This document shows, one piece after another, positions 1 to 9,249 of a DNA stretch of 64,000 nucleotides. Under the pieces are notes generated by a model that did no database searches, was not told the origin of the DNA, and saw only the letters and a list, made by a program, of their open reading frames with translations. The stretch is from Bog-473 sp963707835 (GTDB lineage: Bacteria; Actinomycetota; Acidimicrobiia; Acidimicrobiales; RAAP-2): assembly GCA_963707835.1 (NCBI GenBank), contig CAVPRI010000001.1, positions 1,302,001 to 1,366,000 of the forward strand. The letters are read 5' to 3'. Made by a program: the position numbers and the translations under genes. How positions within the stretch are numbered: the first letter of the stretch is position 1; each line of letters starts with the position of its first letter.

Positions 1-506
1 GGCTTCCCGGCACCCACGACGGGTTCGACATCTGCCGCGAGCTGCGCGCCCGGGGATCGGTGCCGGTCCTGTTCCTCACGGCTCGCGACGACGAAGTGGA
101 CCGCGTGCTCGGGCTCGAGCTCGGCGCCGACGACTACCTGGTCAAGCCCTTCTCGCCGCGCGAGCTGGTGGCACGGGTGCGGGCCATCCTGCGCCGGACC
201 CGTGAGGCACCCCCGCCGGTCGAGGTGGTGGAGGTGGGCGACATCGAGGTGGATCTCCGCCGCCGCGAGGCGCGCCGCGGAGGTGAGGTGGTGGCCCTGG
301 CCACGAGGGAGTTCGATCTGCTCGCCTACCTGGCACACAACCGGGGCATGGCGCTGTCGCGCCAGCAGCTGCTCGACGGCGTGTGGGGACCCGGGTGGTA
401 CGGCGACGAGCGCACGGTCGACGTGCATGTGGCCCAGCTGCGCAAGAAGCTCGGTACGGGCCTCGCTCTCGCCACCGTGTGGGGCGTCGGCTACCGGTTG
501 GGCTGA
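1..506 (+). CDS. OmpR/PhoB-family response regulator, 5' truncated by window edge
   Basis: The frame is open from the first bases (LPGTHDGFDICRELRARG) and ends at TGA 504-506. Visible are the second half of a receiver domain, with the switch region (VPVLFLTAR) and the conserved Lys in DDYLVKPFSPRELVARV, and a complete C-terminal winged-helix DNA-binding domain (TREFDLLAYL, RTVDVHVAQLRKKLG, VWGVGYRLG). The phospho-accepting Asp normally lies just before the LPG motif and so falls outside the window. The partner kinase starts 2 bases after the stop, so the two form one operon. The signal and regulon cannot be deduced. Confidence 0.93.
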   Translation, partial: LPGTHDGFDICRELRARGSVPVLFLTARDDEVDRVLGLELGADDYLVKPFSPRELVARVRAILRRTREAPPPVEVVEVGDIEVDLRRREARRGGEVVALATREFDLLAYLAHNRGMALSRQQLLDGVWGPGWYGDERTVDVHVAQLRKKLGTGLALATVWGVGYRLG

Positions 507-508
507 CC

Positions 509-1945
509 GTGCGTCGCCGCCTCATGGTCGCCATGGTCGGCCTGGTCGCCGTGGTGCTGGTGATCGCGGGAGTGGGCAGCCTGCTCCTGACCCGTCACGA
601 GGCCCGTCGCCAGGCCCAGCAGCAGTTGGTGTCCGAGGCCGACGCACTCACCCACGCGAAGAGCGCCACGCGCTCGGTGGAGGTGCTGCGCCTGGTGCGC
701 GCCACGCTCAAGCTCGAGAACGCCGACCTGATCCGCATCACCCACGCCGGCACCGTCGTGACCCCCCTCCCGGCCGGACTCGACGCCCAGGATCTCGACG
801 TGGCCGCAGTGGTGTCGGGACAGACGACGTCGGGACGCACGGGAAGCCTGGTGTACGCCGCCGCCCCGGTCACGGTGTCGAATGCCGAGCGGGTGCGGTT
901 GCGTCTCGGGGGGACCTTGGCCGTGCTGCTCACGCGTGACGTCGGCGGCGTCGGGCCGAGCTGGGGCTATTTCATCGTGGCGGGCGGCGTGGCCCTGCTC
1001 GTGGCCGCGGTCGTGGCCTGGAAGCTCTCGCAGCGCCTGGCCCGACCCCTGGTGGAGGCCGAGGCGGTCACCGGCCGCATCGCCGCGGGGGAGCTGGACA
1101 GCCGCGTGCCCGCACGGCGCCACGACTATCCGGAGTTCACTTCGCTGGCCGGGTCGATCAACCGCATGGCCCAGAGCCTCGAGGACGGTCGCGCCCGCGA
1201 ACGGCATCTCCTGCTCGCGGTGTCACACGATTTGCGCACCCCGCTCACCTCGATACGGGGGTTCGCCGAGGCGATCGAGGACGGGGCCGTCGAGGACACC
1301 GCGCAGGCAGCCGACGTGATCATCGCCGAGTCCCGCCGGCTGGAGCGCCTGGTGGGAGACCTCCTCGACCTCACGAAGCTCGAGGCGCGTCAGATGTCCA
1401 TCTCGCTGCGACCGACCGATGCCGCTGAGGTGGTCACCACCACCGTGGAGGGGTTCCGCCCGGCCGCGCTCAGGGCGGAGATCGCCCTGTCGGTGCAGGT
1501 CCCCGGGAGCCCGGGGGTCGCGGCGCCAGGAGGCGGTATGCCCGGATCGCCCCCGGCGGTGGACCGGCCGATCGTGGCCGACCCCGACCGCCTGGCTCAG
1601 GTCCTGGCCAACCTGCTCGAGAACGCACTGACCTACGCACGTGCGGCCGTGGGCGTGACTATGGTGCCCCGGCCCGAGGACAGCGCCGCGGTGATCACCG
1701 TGACCGACGACGGGCCCGGGATCGATCCGACCGACCTCCCGCGTGTGTTCGAGCGCTTCTACCAGGCTGACCGCGGCCCCAATCGCCGATTCGGTTCCGG
1801 GCTGGGCCTGGCCATCGCGGCGGAGCTGGTGGCCGCCATGGGCGGGCACGTGAGGGCGGAGTCACCCCTGGGCACGCTCGGTGGCTCGCGTTTCGTCGTC
1901 ACCATGCCGCTCTGGGACGGAGGTGCCTCGCCCCCCCCTCGTTGA
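509..1945 (+). CDS. Sensor histidine kinase (HAMP-HisKA-HATPase)
   Basis: Membrane sensor kinase of 478 aa paired with the upstream regulator. GTG at 509 is preferred because it follows the regulator stop by 2 bases; ATG 524 is an alternative. A first membrane helix lies near residues 6-28, then an extracytoplasmic segment of about 125 aa, then a second helix near 155-175 and a HAMP linker. The phospho-acceptor His is in SHDLRTPLTSIRGF near residue 239. The ATP-binding boxes are NLLENALTYA, DDGPGID, FERFYQ and GSGLGLAI. Nothing in the sensor segment identifies the ligand. Confidence 0.93.
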   Translation: MRRRLMVAMVGLVAVVLVIAGVGSLLLTRHEARRQAQQQLVSEADALTHAKSATRSVEVLRLVRATLKLENADLIRITHAGTVVTPLPAGLDAQDLDVAAVVSGQTTSGRTGSLVYAAAPVTVSNAERVRLRLGGTLAVLLTRDVGGVGPSWGYFIVAGGVALLVAAVVAWKLSQRLARPLVEAEAVTGRIAAGELDSRVPARRHDYPEFTSLAGSINRMAQSLEDGRARERHLLLAVSHDLRTPLTSIRGFAEAIEDGAVEDTAQAADVIIAESRRLERLVGDLLDLTKLEARQMSISLRPTDAAEVVTTTVEGFRPAALRAEIALSVQVPGSPGVAAPGGGMPGSPPAVDRPIVADPDRLAQVLANLLENALTYARAAVGVTMVPRPEDSAAVITVTDDGPGIDPTDLPRVFERFYQADRGPNRRFGSGLGLAIAAELVAAMGGHVRAESPLGTLGGSRFVVTMPLWDGGASPPPR

Positions 1946-2029
1946 GCGCGACCGGCGGTGGTCTGTTACGTTCCGGCCCGAGGTCGCCCCTCGGACGGAG
2001 AGGTTTGGGCGACGGAGAGCTGAGGGGGC

Positions 2030-2951
2030 ATGGTGGACGAGCTGCGTTTCGATGGCCGGTCGGTGATCGTGACGGGAGCCGGTCGTGGCTTCGGTCGTTG
2101 CCACTCGCTCCTGCTCGCCTCGAGGGGTGCCCGCGTCGTCGTAGCCGACTACGGGGTCGAGATGGACGGGACGGGGTCATCGCCCGAACTGGCGACCCAG
2201 GTGGTCGAGGAGATCACGGCGGCCGGGGGAGAGGCGGTGGCCTGCTTCGCCAACGTCGCCGACGAGGCCGGCGCCGCGACGATCGTCGACACCGCAGTGG
2301 ACGCGTTCGGCGGGCTGGACGTCCTGGTGAACAATGCCGGGATCTACGCGGGCAATCTGTTCGAGGACGTCGACATGACCCAGTTCCGGCGCATGGTCGA
2401 CTTCCACTACTTGGGCACGGTCAACATGTGCAAGGCGGCGTTGCCACACCTCAAGGCGGCGGAGAAGGGATCCATCGTCAACACCGCATCGGAGGCCGTC
2501 ATCGGGCACATCCCGAAGAGCTCCGACTACGCCGGTGCCAAGGGCGCCGTCTTCTCGTTCACCAAGGCTCTCGCTCTGAACCTCGGCCACGAGGGACTCC
2601 GGGTCAACGCGGTGGCTCCCCGGGGGAAGCACGCGGATGTCCACTCCCGAGGTCCTGGCGCACGTCTACGACATGCCCGCCGACAATTTCCGGAGCGAGT
2701 TCTTCGACAACATGAGGCCCGAGTACGTCTCCCCGGCGGTTGCCTTCCTGGCCCACGAGTCGTGTCCGCTCAACGGTGAGGTCATCGTGTGCGGGGGGCT
2801 CCTGGCCATGCGCCTGTGCATCCTCGAGACCAAGGGCCTCACGTTCTCCGGCGGGGTCACGCCTGAGGACCTGGCCGAGAACCTGGACGCGCTCATGGAC
2901 CCGACCGACGGCCAGGTCGTGTCCATCGACATGTGGAATCAGATGAACTGA
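2030..2951 (+). pseudogene. Short-chain dehydrogenase/reductase, frame-interrupted
   Basis: Classical SDR with the NAD(P) motif TGAGRGFGR, NNAG, and the Ser-Tyr-Lys set in NTASEAVIG and YAGAKGA. The frame from ATG 2030 loses homology after GLRVNAVAPRG near 2620. The natural continuation (STRMSTPEVLAHVYD through VSIDMWNQMN) is in the next frame to 2951. The switch falls in the run CCCCGGGGG at 2618-2626, and removing one base restores a roughly 306-aa protein. The long C-terminal extension after the SDR core resembles SDRs of peroxisomal multifunctional-enzyme type, but the substrate is unknown. A sequencing error is as likely as a real mutation. Confidence 0.8.
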
Positions 2952-3210
2952 ACCAGACTCGGGGCTGAGCCAGTCTGGCTGAACCAGCCGGATCAGGGAA
3001 CCAGCGGTTCGGCCGGGTCACCAGCGTGTCACTGTTGGTCCGTTCTCGGCACGTGCCCATCAGCGCTGGGATGGGACCTTTGGCTCTGCTCGGCATTCGG
3101 TGCGCGCAGCAGGATGACTCTGCGTGCGGAGTCTTGGGATTGCGGGGTTGGAAGATGGTTGCGCTCGTCCGGGCGTGCCCCAGAGCTGACTCCGACGAAG
3201 GACTGAGCGC
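2952..3210. other. Intergenic stretch with short repeats
   Basis: No convincing gene. The motif GAACCAG occurs three times between 2950 and 3006, and AGCCAGTCTGGCT near 2970 is a perfect 6-bp inverted repeat with a one-base centre. This may be part of a transcription end for the SDR gene, but no T-rich tail follows. Confidence 0.35.
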
Positions 3211-4164
3211 GTGGAACTACTCCCCGACGCCGAGTATCTGACGATGCGCAGTCCGTCCGAGAGGCTGCGAGAGGGTCGTAGCCTGAGAGCACGGGTCCCC
3301 CTCGAGTCCCACGCCACGTGGCATCCGGGACCAGACCGCAGGGATCCCGTCTCGATCCTCCAAGAGCAATCAGCTCAGAGGCTGCCCAATTGATCCCGCT
3401 CCGCTACGCCGCATGGTGGCATCGCCGTTCGCCTTCTTCCGGGGCGGCGCAGCGATCATGGCCGCCGACCTCGCCACCGGTCCAACGTGTGGACTCCGGG
3501 CCCAGGTGTGCGGTGACGCACACGTCCTCAACTTCGGCATCTTCGAGACCCCCGAACGCACACTCGTGTTCGGCCTGAACGACTTCGACGAAACGCTCCC
3601 CGGGCCGTTCGAATGGGACATCAAACGGCTGGCGACCAGTGTCGAGCTGGCCGGGCGCGAGCTCAGGTTCTCGGTCGCCGGCCGCCAGAAGGCAGTCCTG
3701 GCCACGGTGCGGGCCTACCGCGAAGCGATGGCGGGATTCGCCGAGATGCGGAACCTCGACGTCTGGTATTCACGGCTTCCGGCCGACGGCTTCAGGTGCG
3801 GTTGAGCCAACTTGCCAACCGGCGCTCGTCGGAGGAAGCCAAGCGGCGCATCCGTCAGGCACTCCGGCGCGACCATCTGCGTGCGTTCGAGCGGCTGGTT
3901 GAGCAAGACGGTGACGAGCTGCGCTTCGTGAGTCGCCCACCGCTCATCACCCCGGTCGAGGAACTGTGTGGGTGGACACTGGCGCGTGGCCATGCCCGAT
4001 CCGGTGACCGCATTGCTTTGGCGGCCTACTTGGGCGACGACGACTCGTTCGATCAGGCGATTGCGTCCTTCGCGGTCGCCTATGCGGACACGACTGTCGC
4101 CGACCGTTGTCGCCTGGTAGAAGAAGTCGAGGCGGGCCGACTCCCCGCCCTCCGAGAACCCTGA
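3211..4164 (+). pseudogene. DUF2252 family protein, decayed by frameshifts and an internal deletion
   Basis: Fragments of one DUF2252 protein are spread over three frames. The N-terminus (GTG 3211) has the SERLREGRSLRARVP and HATWHPGPDRRDPVSILQEQ segments. LIPLRYA follows in a second frame, and a third frame from about 3410 carries SPFAFFRGGAAIMAADLA, CGDAHVLNFG and LNDFDETLPGPFEWDIKR. A switch near 3785 leads to LSQLANRRSSEEAKRR and RPPLITPVEEL. At about 3966 the text jumps in frame to CGWTLARGHARSGD, the family's C-terminal motif. About 140 residues of the central kinase-like region that normally separate these segments are missing. Family members are about 430-460 aa. This is a true relic, not only a base-calling problem. 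Confidence 0.85.
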
Positions 4165-4215
4165 GCACGGGCCGCCGCCGCCTCAGGGCACAATCCTGGT
4201 GCGAGGACAGACGAA

Positions 4216-4773
4216 TCAGAACCATTGGAGTGCCGTGGACGTCATGCCCTTGACCTCATCCGCGGTCGGGGATCGAGACTGACCCGGCACCCACTCGCAC
4301 GCCTTGCGACACACGGTCAGTCGCCGGACGTGCGTGAATGAGCAGCGGATGATCGACACGGTTCCGGGGAGCTGCTCGTTGTCGTGGAGCTCGTGTGCCG
4401 ATTGCCGGTAGCGGTCGCCCTCCGTGTAGACCGTCGCCGTCCTCGGAGAGAGGCGCACGGTGTCAGTGGTGCGGCTGGCCTCGTCGGATGGCACGTAACG
4501 AAACCTGGTGTAGCTGGCTCCGGCGGGATCGAACTCGTAGCGCGTGTTGGTCATCCTCCCGGCGATGATCGTGGAGGTGAAGCCGAACGGATGGTCGTGG
4601 ATCGGCGGATCATCCCCGACGAACCCTTGACTCGGATCCCAGACATGGAGTCGAAACTCCCTCCGATCATCGAGCCACAGACCCAGGAGGCCGAGGTCCT
4701 GCATCCGCCAGGGGTGATCCTCGGCATGTCGGAGGATCGTGTGGACCAGAGCCTTGGCGAGCGCACTCTCCAT
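4216..4773 (-). CDS. Cupin-like protein of unknown function
   Basis: A 185-aa soluble protein. ATG at 4773 is chosen because a clear GGGAGG ribosome site lies 5-10 bases upstream; an ATG 24 bases further out is less likely. The middle shows a possible metal site in PPIHDHPFGFTSTI and further His residues in SAHELHDNE, spaced as in double-stranded beta-helix (cupin) proteins of the cysteine-dioxygenase type. I do not recognise a specific enzyme. It converges with the DUF2252 relic. Confidence 0.6.
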   Translation of the reverse strand: MESALAKALVHTILRHAEDHPWRMQDLGLLGLWLDDRREFRLHVWDPSQGFVGDDPPIHDHPFGFTSTIIAGRMTNTRYEFDPAGASYTRFRYVPSDEASRTTDTVRLSPRTATVYTEGDRYRQSAHELHDNEQLPGTVSIIRCSFTHVRRLTVCRKACEWVPGQSRSPTADEVKGMTSTALQWF

Positions 4774-4847
4774 TGGCCTCCCTTCGTTCGCTCTCAAATC
4801 ACATCATTGTGATTTGGCGGCGTCAAGCGGGGAGGGGCGAAGCCCAG

Positions 4848-5150
4848 TCAGGTCAAAGAACGTGACGTTGCAACCTCGAAGAGGGTGATCTCGACGCTCC
4901 GAGGTGTGGGTCTGGGGCCATCGCTCGCCCCGCTCTGCAGACGGGCGAGATGGGCCTCGAGATGTTCCATTGATTCCCAGCGTTCGGACACAACGACTCG
5001 CTCGGGGTCGAGCGGGTCGGCGGCGATCACGTATTCGAGGCATCCCTCTTCCTGCCGGGAAGCACGTGTGCCCTCAACACTCGCCGCGACGAACTCGTCC
5101 CGTTCATTCGGGTCGACCGAGAAGATGCCCTGCACGATGACTATGGCCAT
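4848..5150 (-). CDS. Antibiotic biosynthesis monooxygenase (ABM) domain protein
   Basis: A 100-aa single-domain protein with the ferredoxin-like ABM pattern: VIVQGIFSVDPNERDEFV, then EEGCLEYVIAADPLDP and VVVSERWESMEHLEAHL. Such proteins are small dimeric oxygenases or heme/quinone-handling enzymes, and the substrate cannot be read from sequence. It lies 63 bases after the next gene on the same strand and may be co-transcribed with it. Confidence 0.82.
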   Translation of the reverse strand: MAIVIVQGIFSVDPNERDEFVAASVEGTRASRQEEGCLEYVIAADPLDPERVVVSERWESMEHLEAHLARLQSGASDGPRPTPRSVEITLFEVATSRSLT

Positions 5151-5213
5151 GCCCCGTTATAGACCATGCCAGGTGTGAGGAGGTGCAGATATCGCCCTGG
5201 CCTGCGTCCTGGG

Positions 5214-5663
5214 TCAATCGCGGCGGGTCGCGACCAAGAGGGGGATCTCCCTCTTGGTCTTCTCCTGGTACTCGGCGTAGGGCGGATAGGCCGCCACAGC
5301 CCGATCCCACCACACTGCTCGCTCGCTACCGACGGCTTGGCGCACGGTGACCGTGAAGGGTTCGGGTCCATCCTGGATGGTCACTTCGTCCGGGTGGGCC
5401 ACCAGGTTCGAGTACCACTCGGGATTCGCTGCCGCGCCACCCTTGGACGCGACGATGGCGTACTCGCCGCCGTGCTCGACCCGCATGACCGGGTTCTTTC
5501 GCACCTTGCCGCTCCTGGATCCCCGGCTCGTCACCACGACGATCGGCAATCCGGTGTCGCGCAGGGTATTGGCCCGTTCGCCGCCCGATGCCTCGTACTC
5601 GGCGACCTGACTGCGGACCCACTCCGCCGGGCTGGGCTCGTAGTCGCCTGGAAGTGTTGTCAT
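5214..5663 (-). CDS. Deazaflavin (F420)-dependent nitroreductase family protein
   Basis: A 149-aa split-beta-barrel protein of the Ddn family. Characteristic parts are LPIVVVTSRGSRSGKVRKNP, VEHGGEYAIVASKGGA, NPEWYSNLVAHPDEV and WWDRAVAAYPPYAEYQ. Members use reduced F420 to reduce quinones or nitroaromatics in actinobacteria. ATG 5663 (MTTLPGDY) fits the family N-terminus better than the upstream start at 5693. The family's presence supports an F420-making actinobacterial host. Confidence 0.85.
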   Translation of the reverse strand: MTTLPGDYEPSPAEWVRSQVAEYEASGGERANTLRDTGLPIVVVTSRGSRSGKVRKNPVMRVEHGGEYAIVASKGGAAANPEWYSNLVAHPDEVTIQDGPEPFTVTVRQAVGSERAVWWDRAVAAYPPYAEYQEKTKREIPLLVATRRD

Positions 5664-5819
5664 GGCGCAAGCGTAGAGGCTCTCGGATTCCATGACGCTC
5701 GTCAGCCGGCCAGTTGAGCGTGGTGATCATGGTGGGCCGGCCTGTAGTCGGGCTTCCGTTAGGCGTGACCGTCGTATGCTGTTTGGAGGCGTAGAAGCGC
5801 GCTGACCAGGAAGTCCTTG

Positions 5820-6089
5820 GTGGATCCCGTAACCCGCATGGGCAGGTTCACCGGCATCGATCATGAAATCGTGGACGTCGAGCCCTCGGGCGATCCGGAG
5901 CTGGCCAAGGTGTTCGGCCCGACGCTGGTGGCGATCTCGGAGAAGGCAGTAAAGACCAAGCCGGATCGGCGCAGGCTCGAGGATCCGACGACGTGCAAAC
6001 GGCTGGACTACAGCCCAATCAGCCTCGACGCGGCTGTGGCGACGTCACTCGCGTCGTTCGAGGCGATCGGCGAGCTCGCCCCCCGATAG
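5820..6089 (+). CDS. Hypothetical protein
   Basis: A possible 89-aa protein from GTG 5820, chosen because AGGAAG at 5808-5813 is well spaced; TTG 5817 is too close. It begins with DPVTRMGRFTGIDHEIVDV, contains a Lys/Arg-rich middle and resembles no family I know. Its last 45 bases overlap the 3' end of the opposite-strand glycosyltransferase, so one of the two ends may be wrong. Confidence 0.35.
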   Translation: MDPVTRMGRFTGIDHEIVDVEPSGDPELAKVFGPTLVAISEKAVKTKPDRRRLEDPTTCKRLDYSPISLDAAVATSLASFEAIGELAPR

Positions 6090-7154
6090 GGGCCGTCGCC
6101 TCCCACGGCGGCCTGGACGGCGAGCCCTGCCGGGAAAGGCGCCGATGTGTCGATGCTCGGCGGTATGCCGCGGACTGGTTGCCCGGCTGGCAAACCACCG
6201 CGCCAGGTAGCCGTAGCACTTCTGGCGCTCCGGTGAGGTCAGCGGTGCGCCTCGGATCGCCGTGACATAGCCCCAGAGGTACTCCGCGTACAACCGGGCA
6301 ACTGGATGCCGCACACGGTTCGCACGCCGCGGGTCCATGTTGGCGCACCGGGAGCGCACCGTCGTGCAGGCCCTCTCTGCTTGCTCGGCGTGGTCACGCC
6401 GGAAGTAGAGCCAGTCGGGCACCTGGACGAACTGACCGTGCAGGCTGAGCGCGGCGACGATGGGATGTTCGGCGTGGTGATAGCTGTCCTGGGGCAGCAC
6501 CTTCCGGAGGGTTTCCGTGCGCATCACGGCGTAGATGTCGTCGCCTCCGCTCCCGAAGAGAACGCTCCGGAAGCGCTCGGGGGCCATCGCCGCATCCGTG
6601 GCAAGCGGGTACGGCGGCGCGGCGAAGATCGAGTCTGCTTCGTCGATGTTGGCTGTCCAGGAGTGGGCGAGGGCGGCTTCGGGATGCGCGTCGAGCGCTT
6701 CCACGCAGCGTTCGAAGAGCTCCCGGGCGTAGAGGTCGTCGTAGGATGCCCACTTGAAGAGCTCGCCCCGGGCTCGTTCGACGACGAAGTTGTGGTTCGG
6801 CGAGGAGCCGATGTTGTGGAGTTGGCGGCAGTACTGAATCCGCGCGTCCTGGTTCTGGTACTCCCGGCAGATATCGGAGGTGTCATCGGTCGACGCGTTG
6901 TCCGAAATGATCAGCTCGAAGTCCTCAAAACTCTGTCCGAGCAACGTGTCGAGGGATTTGGCCAGGTAGTGGCCACCGTTGTACACGGGGAGCCCGACAC
7001 TCAGCCGGGGGATCGCGCTCACCAGTTCCGCCCTTCCGAGCGCGAACTCGAGCGACTGGATGCAGCGGGCGGCGCCGGCGGCGGCCGAGCCCAGGCACCC
7101 AGGGCTGCACCCAGCGGGGACGGACGGTTGCTGCTTTCGATTGGCAGCGGTCAT
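6045..7154 (-). CDS. Glycosyltransferase family 2
   Basis: Inverting GT-A glycosyltransferase, about 369 aa from ATG 7154; a GTG at 7196 is also in frame. The N-terminal signature is LSVGLPVYNGGHYLAKSLD, followed by LIISDNASTDDT and the nucleotide/metal region KWASYDDLYA. The catalytic domain spans roughly residues 50-260. The last 60 residues are Arg- and Gly-rich and atypical, so the natural stop may have been lost by a frameshift. It is the last gene of a leftward EPS run that starts with the epimerase at 10305. Donor and acceptor sugars are unknown. Confidence 0.85.
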   Translation of the reverse strand: MTAANRKQQPSVPAGCSPGCLGSAAAGAARCIQSLEFALGRAELVSAIPRLSVGLPVYNGGHYLAKSLDTLLGQSFEDFELIISDNASTDDTSDICREYQNQDARIQYCRQLHNIGSSPNHNFVVERARGELFKWASYDDLYARELFERCVEALDAHPEAALAHSWTANIDEADSIFAAPPYPLATDAAMAPERFRSVLFGSGGDDIYAVMRTETLRKVLPQDSYHHAEHPIVAALSLHGQFVQVPDWLYFRRDHAEQAERACTTVRSRCANMDPRRANRVRHPVARLYAEYLWGYVTAIRGAPLTSPERQKCYGYLARWFASRATSPRHTAEHRHIGAFPGRARRPGRRGRRRPLSGGELADRLERRE

Positions 7155-7251
7155 GTGTTTCGCCTTGCTCTCGAGGGCGTAAGGGTGAGAAAGCACCGCG
7201 AGTTGGAGTCCCTCCGCCCGAGCCGTGATACGCGTCGACCGCTCCCAGGCA

Positions 7252-7800
7252 TCATCGCAACGCGCGTATGGCGTCCTCGAGAGACAATGCGTCGTGGTCT
7301 CGCCGGGACAAGACGCCGACTGGGACCGGCCACGGAATGTCCAATTCCGGGACGTCGAAACGGATCGCGAGATCCTCGGTGGGATCGTGAGGCCGGTCGA
7401 TCCGGTACGCGACGTCCGCCACGCTCGTCATGGCCTGGAACCCATGCGCGCATCCGTGAGGGATGTACACCGATTTCTGTCCGTCCCCGTCCAATTCAAA
7501 GCTCTGCCAGTTCCCATAGGTGGGCGAGTCCGGCCGCAGATCGACGATGACGTCGTAGACCTGCCCGTAGGAACACCGCACCAGCTTCGTCTCTCCGGCC
7601 CCGCGTCGGACGTGAAGGCCTCGTACCACGCCACACACGGACCGTGAGAGGCTGTCCTGAGCAAAGCCGTCTGGGTCTACTCCCGCCTCGCGAGCAATGG
7701 CGGCATCGAAGGTTCGGCAGAAGAATCCTCGTTCGTCCACAATCGGAGTGGGTTCGAACAGCAGCGCCCCGGCAATGCTGTCGACTTGCCATACCTTCAT
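7252..7800 (-). CDS. dTDP-4-dehydrorhamnose 3,5-epimerase family (RmlC-like)
   Basis: A 182-aa cupin epimerase starting at ATG 7800 (MKVWQVDSIAGALLFEP), better than an ATG 69 bases upstream. Family landmarks are DERGFFCRTFD, VVRGLHVRRGAGETKLVRC with its active-site His, YDVIVDLR, VYIPHGCAHGFQAM and VAYRID. It inverts C3 and/or C5 of an NDP-4-keto-6-deoxyhexose. With the C-methyltransferase and nucleotidyltransferase nearby it likely makes a modified deoxysugar for the EPS. The exact product is not determined. Confidence 0.88.
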   Translation of the reverse strand: MKVWQVDSIAGALLFEPTPIVDERGFFCRTFDAAIAREAGVDPDGFAQDSLSRSVCGVVRGLHVRRGAGETKLVRCSYGQVYDVIVDLRPDSPTYGNWQSFELDGDGQKSVYIPHGCAHGFQAMTSVADVAYRIDRPHDPTEDLAIRFDVPELDIPWPVPVGVLSRRDHDALSLEDAIRALR

Positions 7801-7903
7801 GGTCGCCACTCCGACCCGCCGCAGCCATCCGAGGACGGAGAGCGGCGGGTCGTGGGCCGACGGTGCCATCCTGACCAGCCATGTTCCAATTCTTCGGGCG
7901 TGG

Positions 7904-9229
7904 TCATGTCACAACGCTCCGCTCCACTGCTGGAACACGCGCAGAGCCTCGGGCTGCGGCGTCGTGGCGCGAGCGGACCCCGGTAGCGCCGGCATCGATG
8001 AGCGCTGCCAGGTCCCGGAACTGCTCCTCGAGCTCTCCTTGCTTGACGAGCAGGTGCTTCTGGAGCGCCGCGTGGACTTCGCTCGACTTACTTTGCAGCT
8101 CAATGAAGCGCGCTATCAGCTGCGGCGCGTTGATCGACCGGGCGGACATGGCGAACTCGGGCACGCCCATGTCGGCCATCAGGGCATCATGCTTCAACGA
8201 GTAACCGACGGAGATCGTTGGCTTCGCAAGACGGAGGCCGGCGACAACGTTGTGATATCGGGCTCCGACGACGAAGCCGACAGGCTCGATCTCTTTGAGG
8301 AGATCACCCAATGACGAGATGGGATTCGCCACCACCGTTCCCGGAGCGAGGTCAGGCCGACAGTGCAAGATGTTGCCGATGACACCGGCGATCACGTCGT
8401 CATCCTTTGAATCGTCTCCAGGAAGCAGCCGGATCCTGTTGCCGCTGTCTGCCAACCAAGAGATGAACCGTGTCATGGCGTCGACGTAGTCCTCGTAGAC
8501 CTGCCGGGGGGCACGGCGATCGTCGCTGCCTCCGAAGAACGACATGATGCCTACTCCGACGAGCCGTGGATCACCGACCGTCGACAGCGGCGCCGGGAAG
8601 GAGAAGACGAGGTCGGCGTACACCGGGTCGTGCCTTGCGAAGGTGCCGGATCGCTGCATGACGTCCCAGGAGACCCTGTCACGGTAGGAGCGGTATGAGG
8701 CGAGGTGAGCAGCGCCGTTTCGCAGCCATCGAGTCGGACGAGGCTTGATTGTGGTGGCTCCGACGGAGACGAGTGCCACCGTGGTCCGTGTCAGCCTGCC
8801 GGACGCGCACAACAGGAACATGGCGTACGGAACGCCGGTTGCGCGGATGGGAAGCGAGTTCTCGAGCACTCCAGCACCAGCCACCACGACGAGATCGTGC
8901 CGTCGCACCCACGAGTACGTTCGCCAGACATCGACAAACTTGCCCAAGGCCCAGAGGAGCCGCGCCCGCAGACGAGTAGTCTGGGCTTGCCTGCTCGTGG
9001 ACCAACAGAGCGGGATGGCGGGGACGCCGTACTTCGTGCTCACCAGTTCCGGCCCCATGCACATCGCGTCGACGACGGCGTTGGGATGGTCGGTTCGGAT
9101 GCGTGTGAGGGCGGCTTCGAAGGAGCCGTCATTGCCCAGATTGCCCGAACCCAGTAGCCCGAAGAAGCCGACCTTGGTCCCACCGGAGCTGTGCTGTTCC
9201 CGAGGATCAGGAGCGAAGCGCATGCGCAC
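7904..9229 (-). CDS. Polysaccharide pyruvyl transferase family protein
   Basis: A 441-aa protein with the PS_pyruv_trans pattern: N-terminal GFFGLLGSGNLGNDGSFEA, a central DLVVVAGAGVLE, and C-terminal GFVVGARYHNVVAGLRLAKPTISVGYSLKH, the usual R-Y/F-H acceptor-site motif. The family transfers pyruvate from phosphoenolpyruvate to a sugar, giving a ketal that adds negative charge to the polymer. It starts 20 bases after the epimerase gene, so the two are probably co-transcribed. Confidence 0.88.
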   Translation of the reverse strand: MRMRFAPDPREQHSSGGTKVGFFGLLGSGNLGNDGSFEAALTRIRTDHPNAVVDAMCMGPELVSTKYGVPAIPLCWSTSRQAQTTRLRARLLWALGKFVDVWRTYSWVRRHDLVVVAGAGVLENSLPIRATGVPYAMFLLCASGRLTRTTVALVSVGATTIKPRPTRWLRNGAAHLASYRSYRDRVSWDVMQRSGTFARHDPVYADLVFSFPAPLSTVGDPRLVGVGIMSFFGGSDDRRAPRQVYEDYVDAMTRFISWLADSGNRIRLLPGDDSKDDDVIAGVIGNILHCRPDLAPGTVVANPISSLGDLLKEIEPVGFVVGARYHNVVAGLRLAKPTISVGYSLKHDALMADMGVPEFAMSARSINAPQLIARFIELQSKSSEVHAALQKHLLVKQGELEEQFRDLAALIDAGATGVRSRHDAAARGSARVPAVERSVVT

Positions 9230-9249
9230 AGGGAGTCAGCGGCGCCAGG

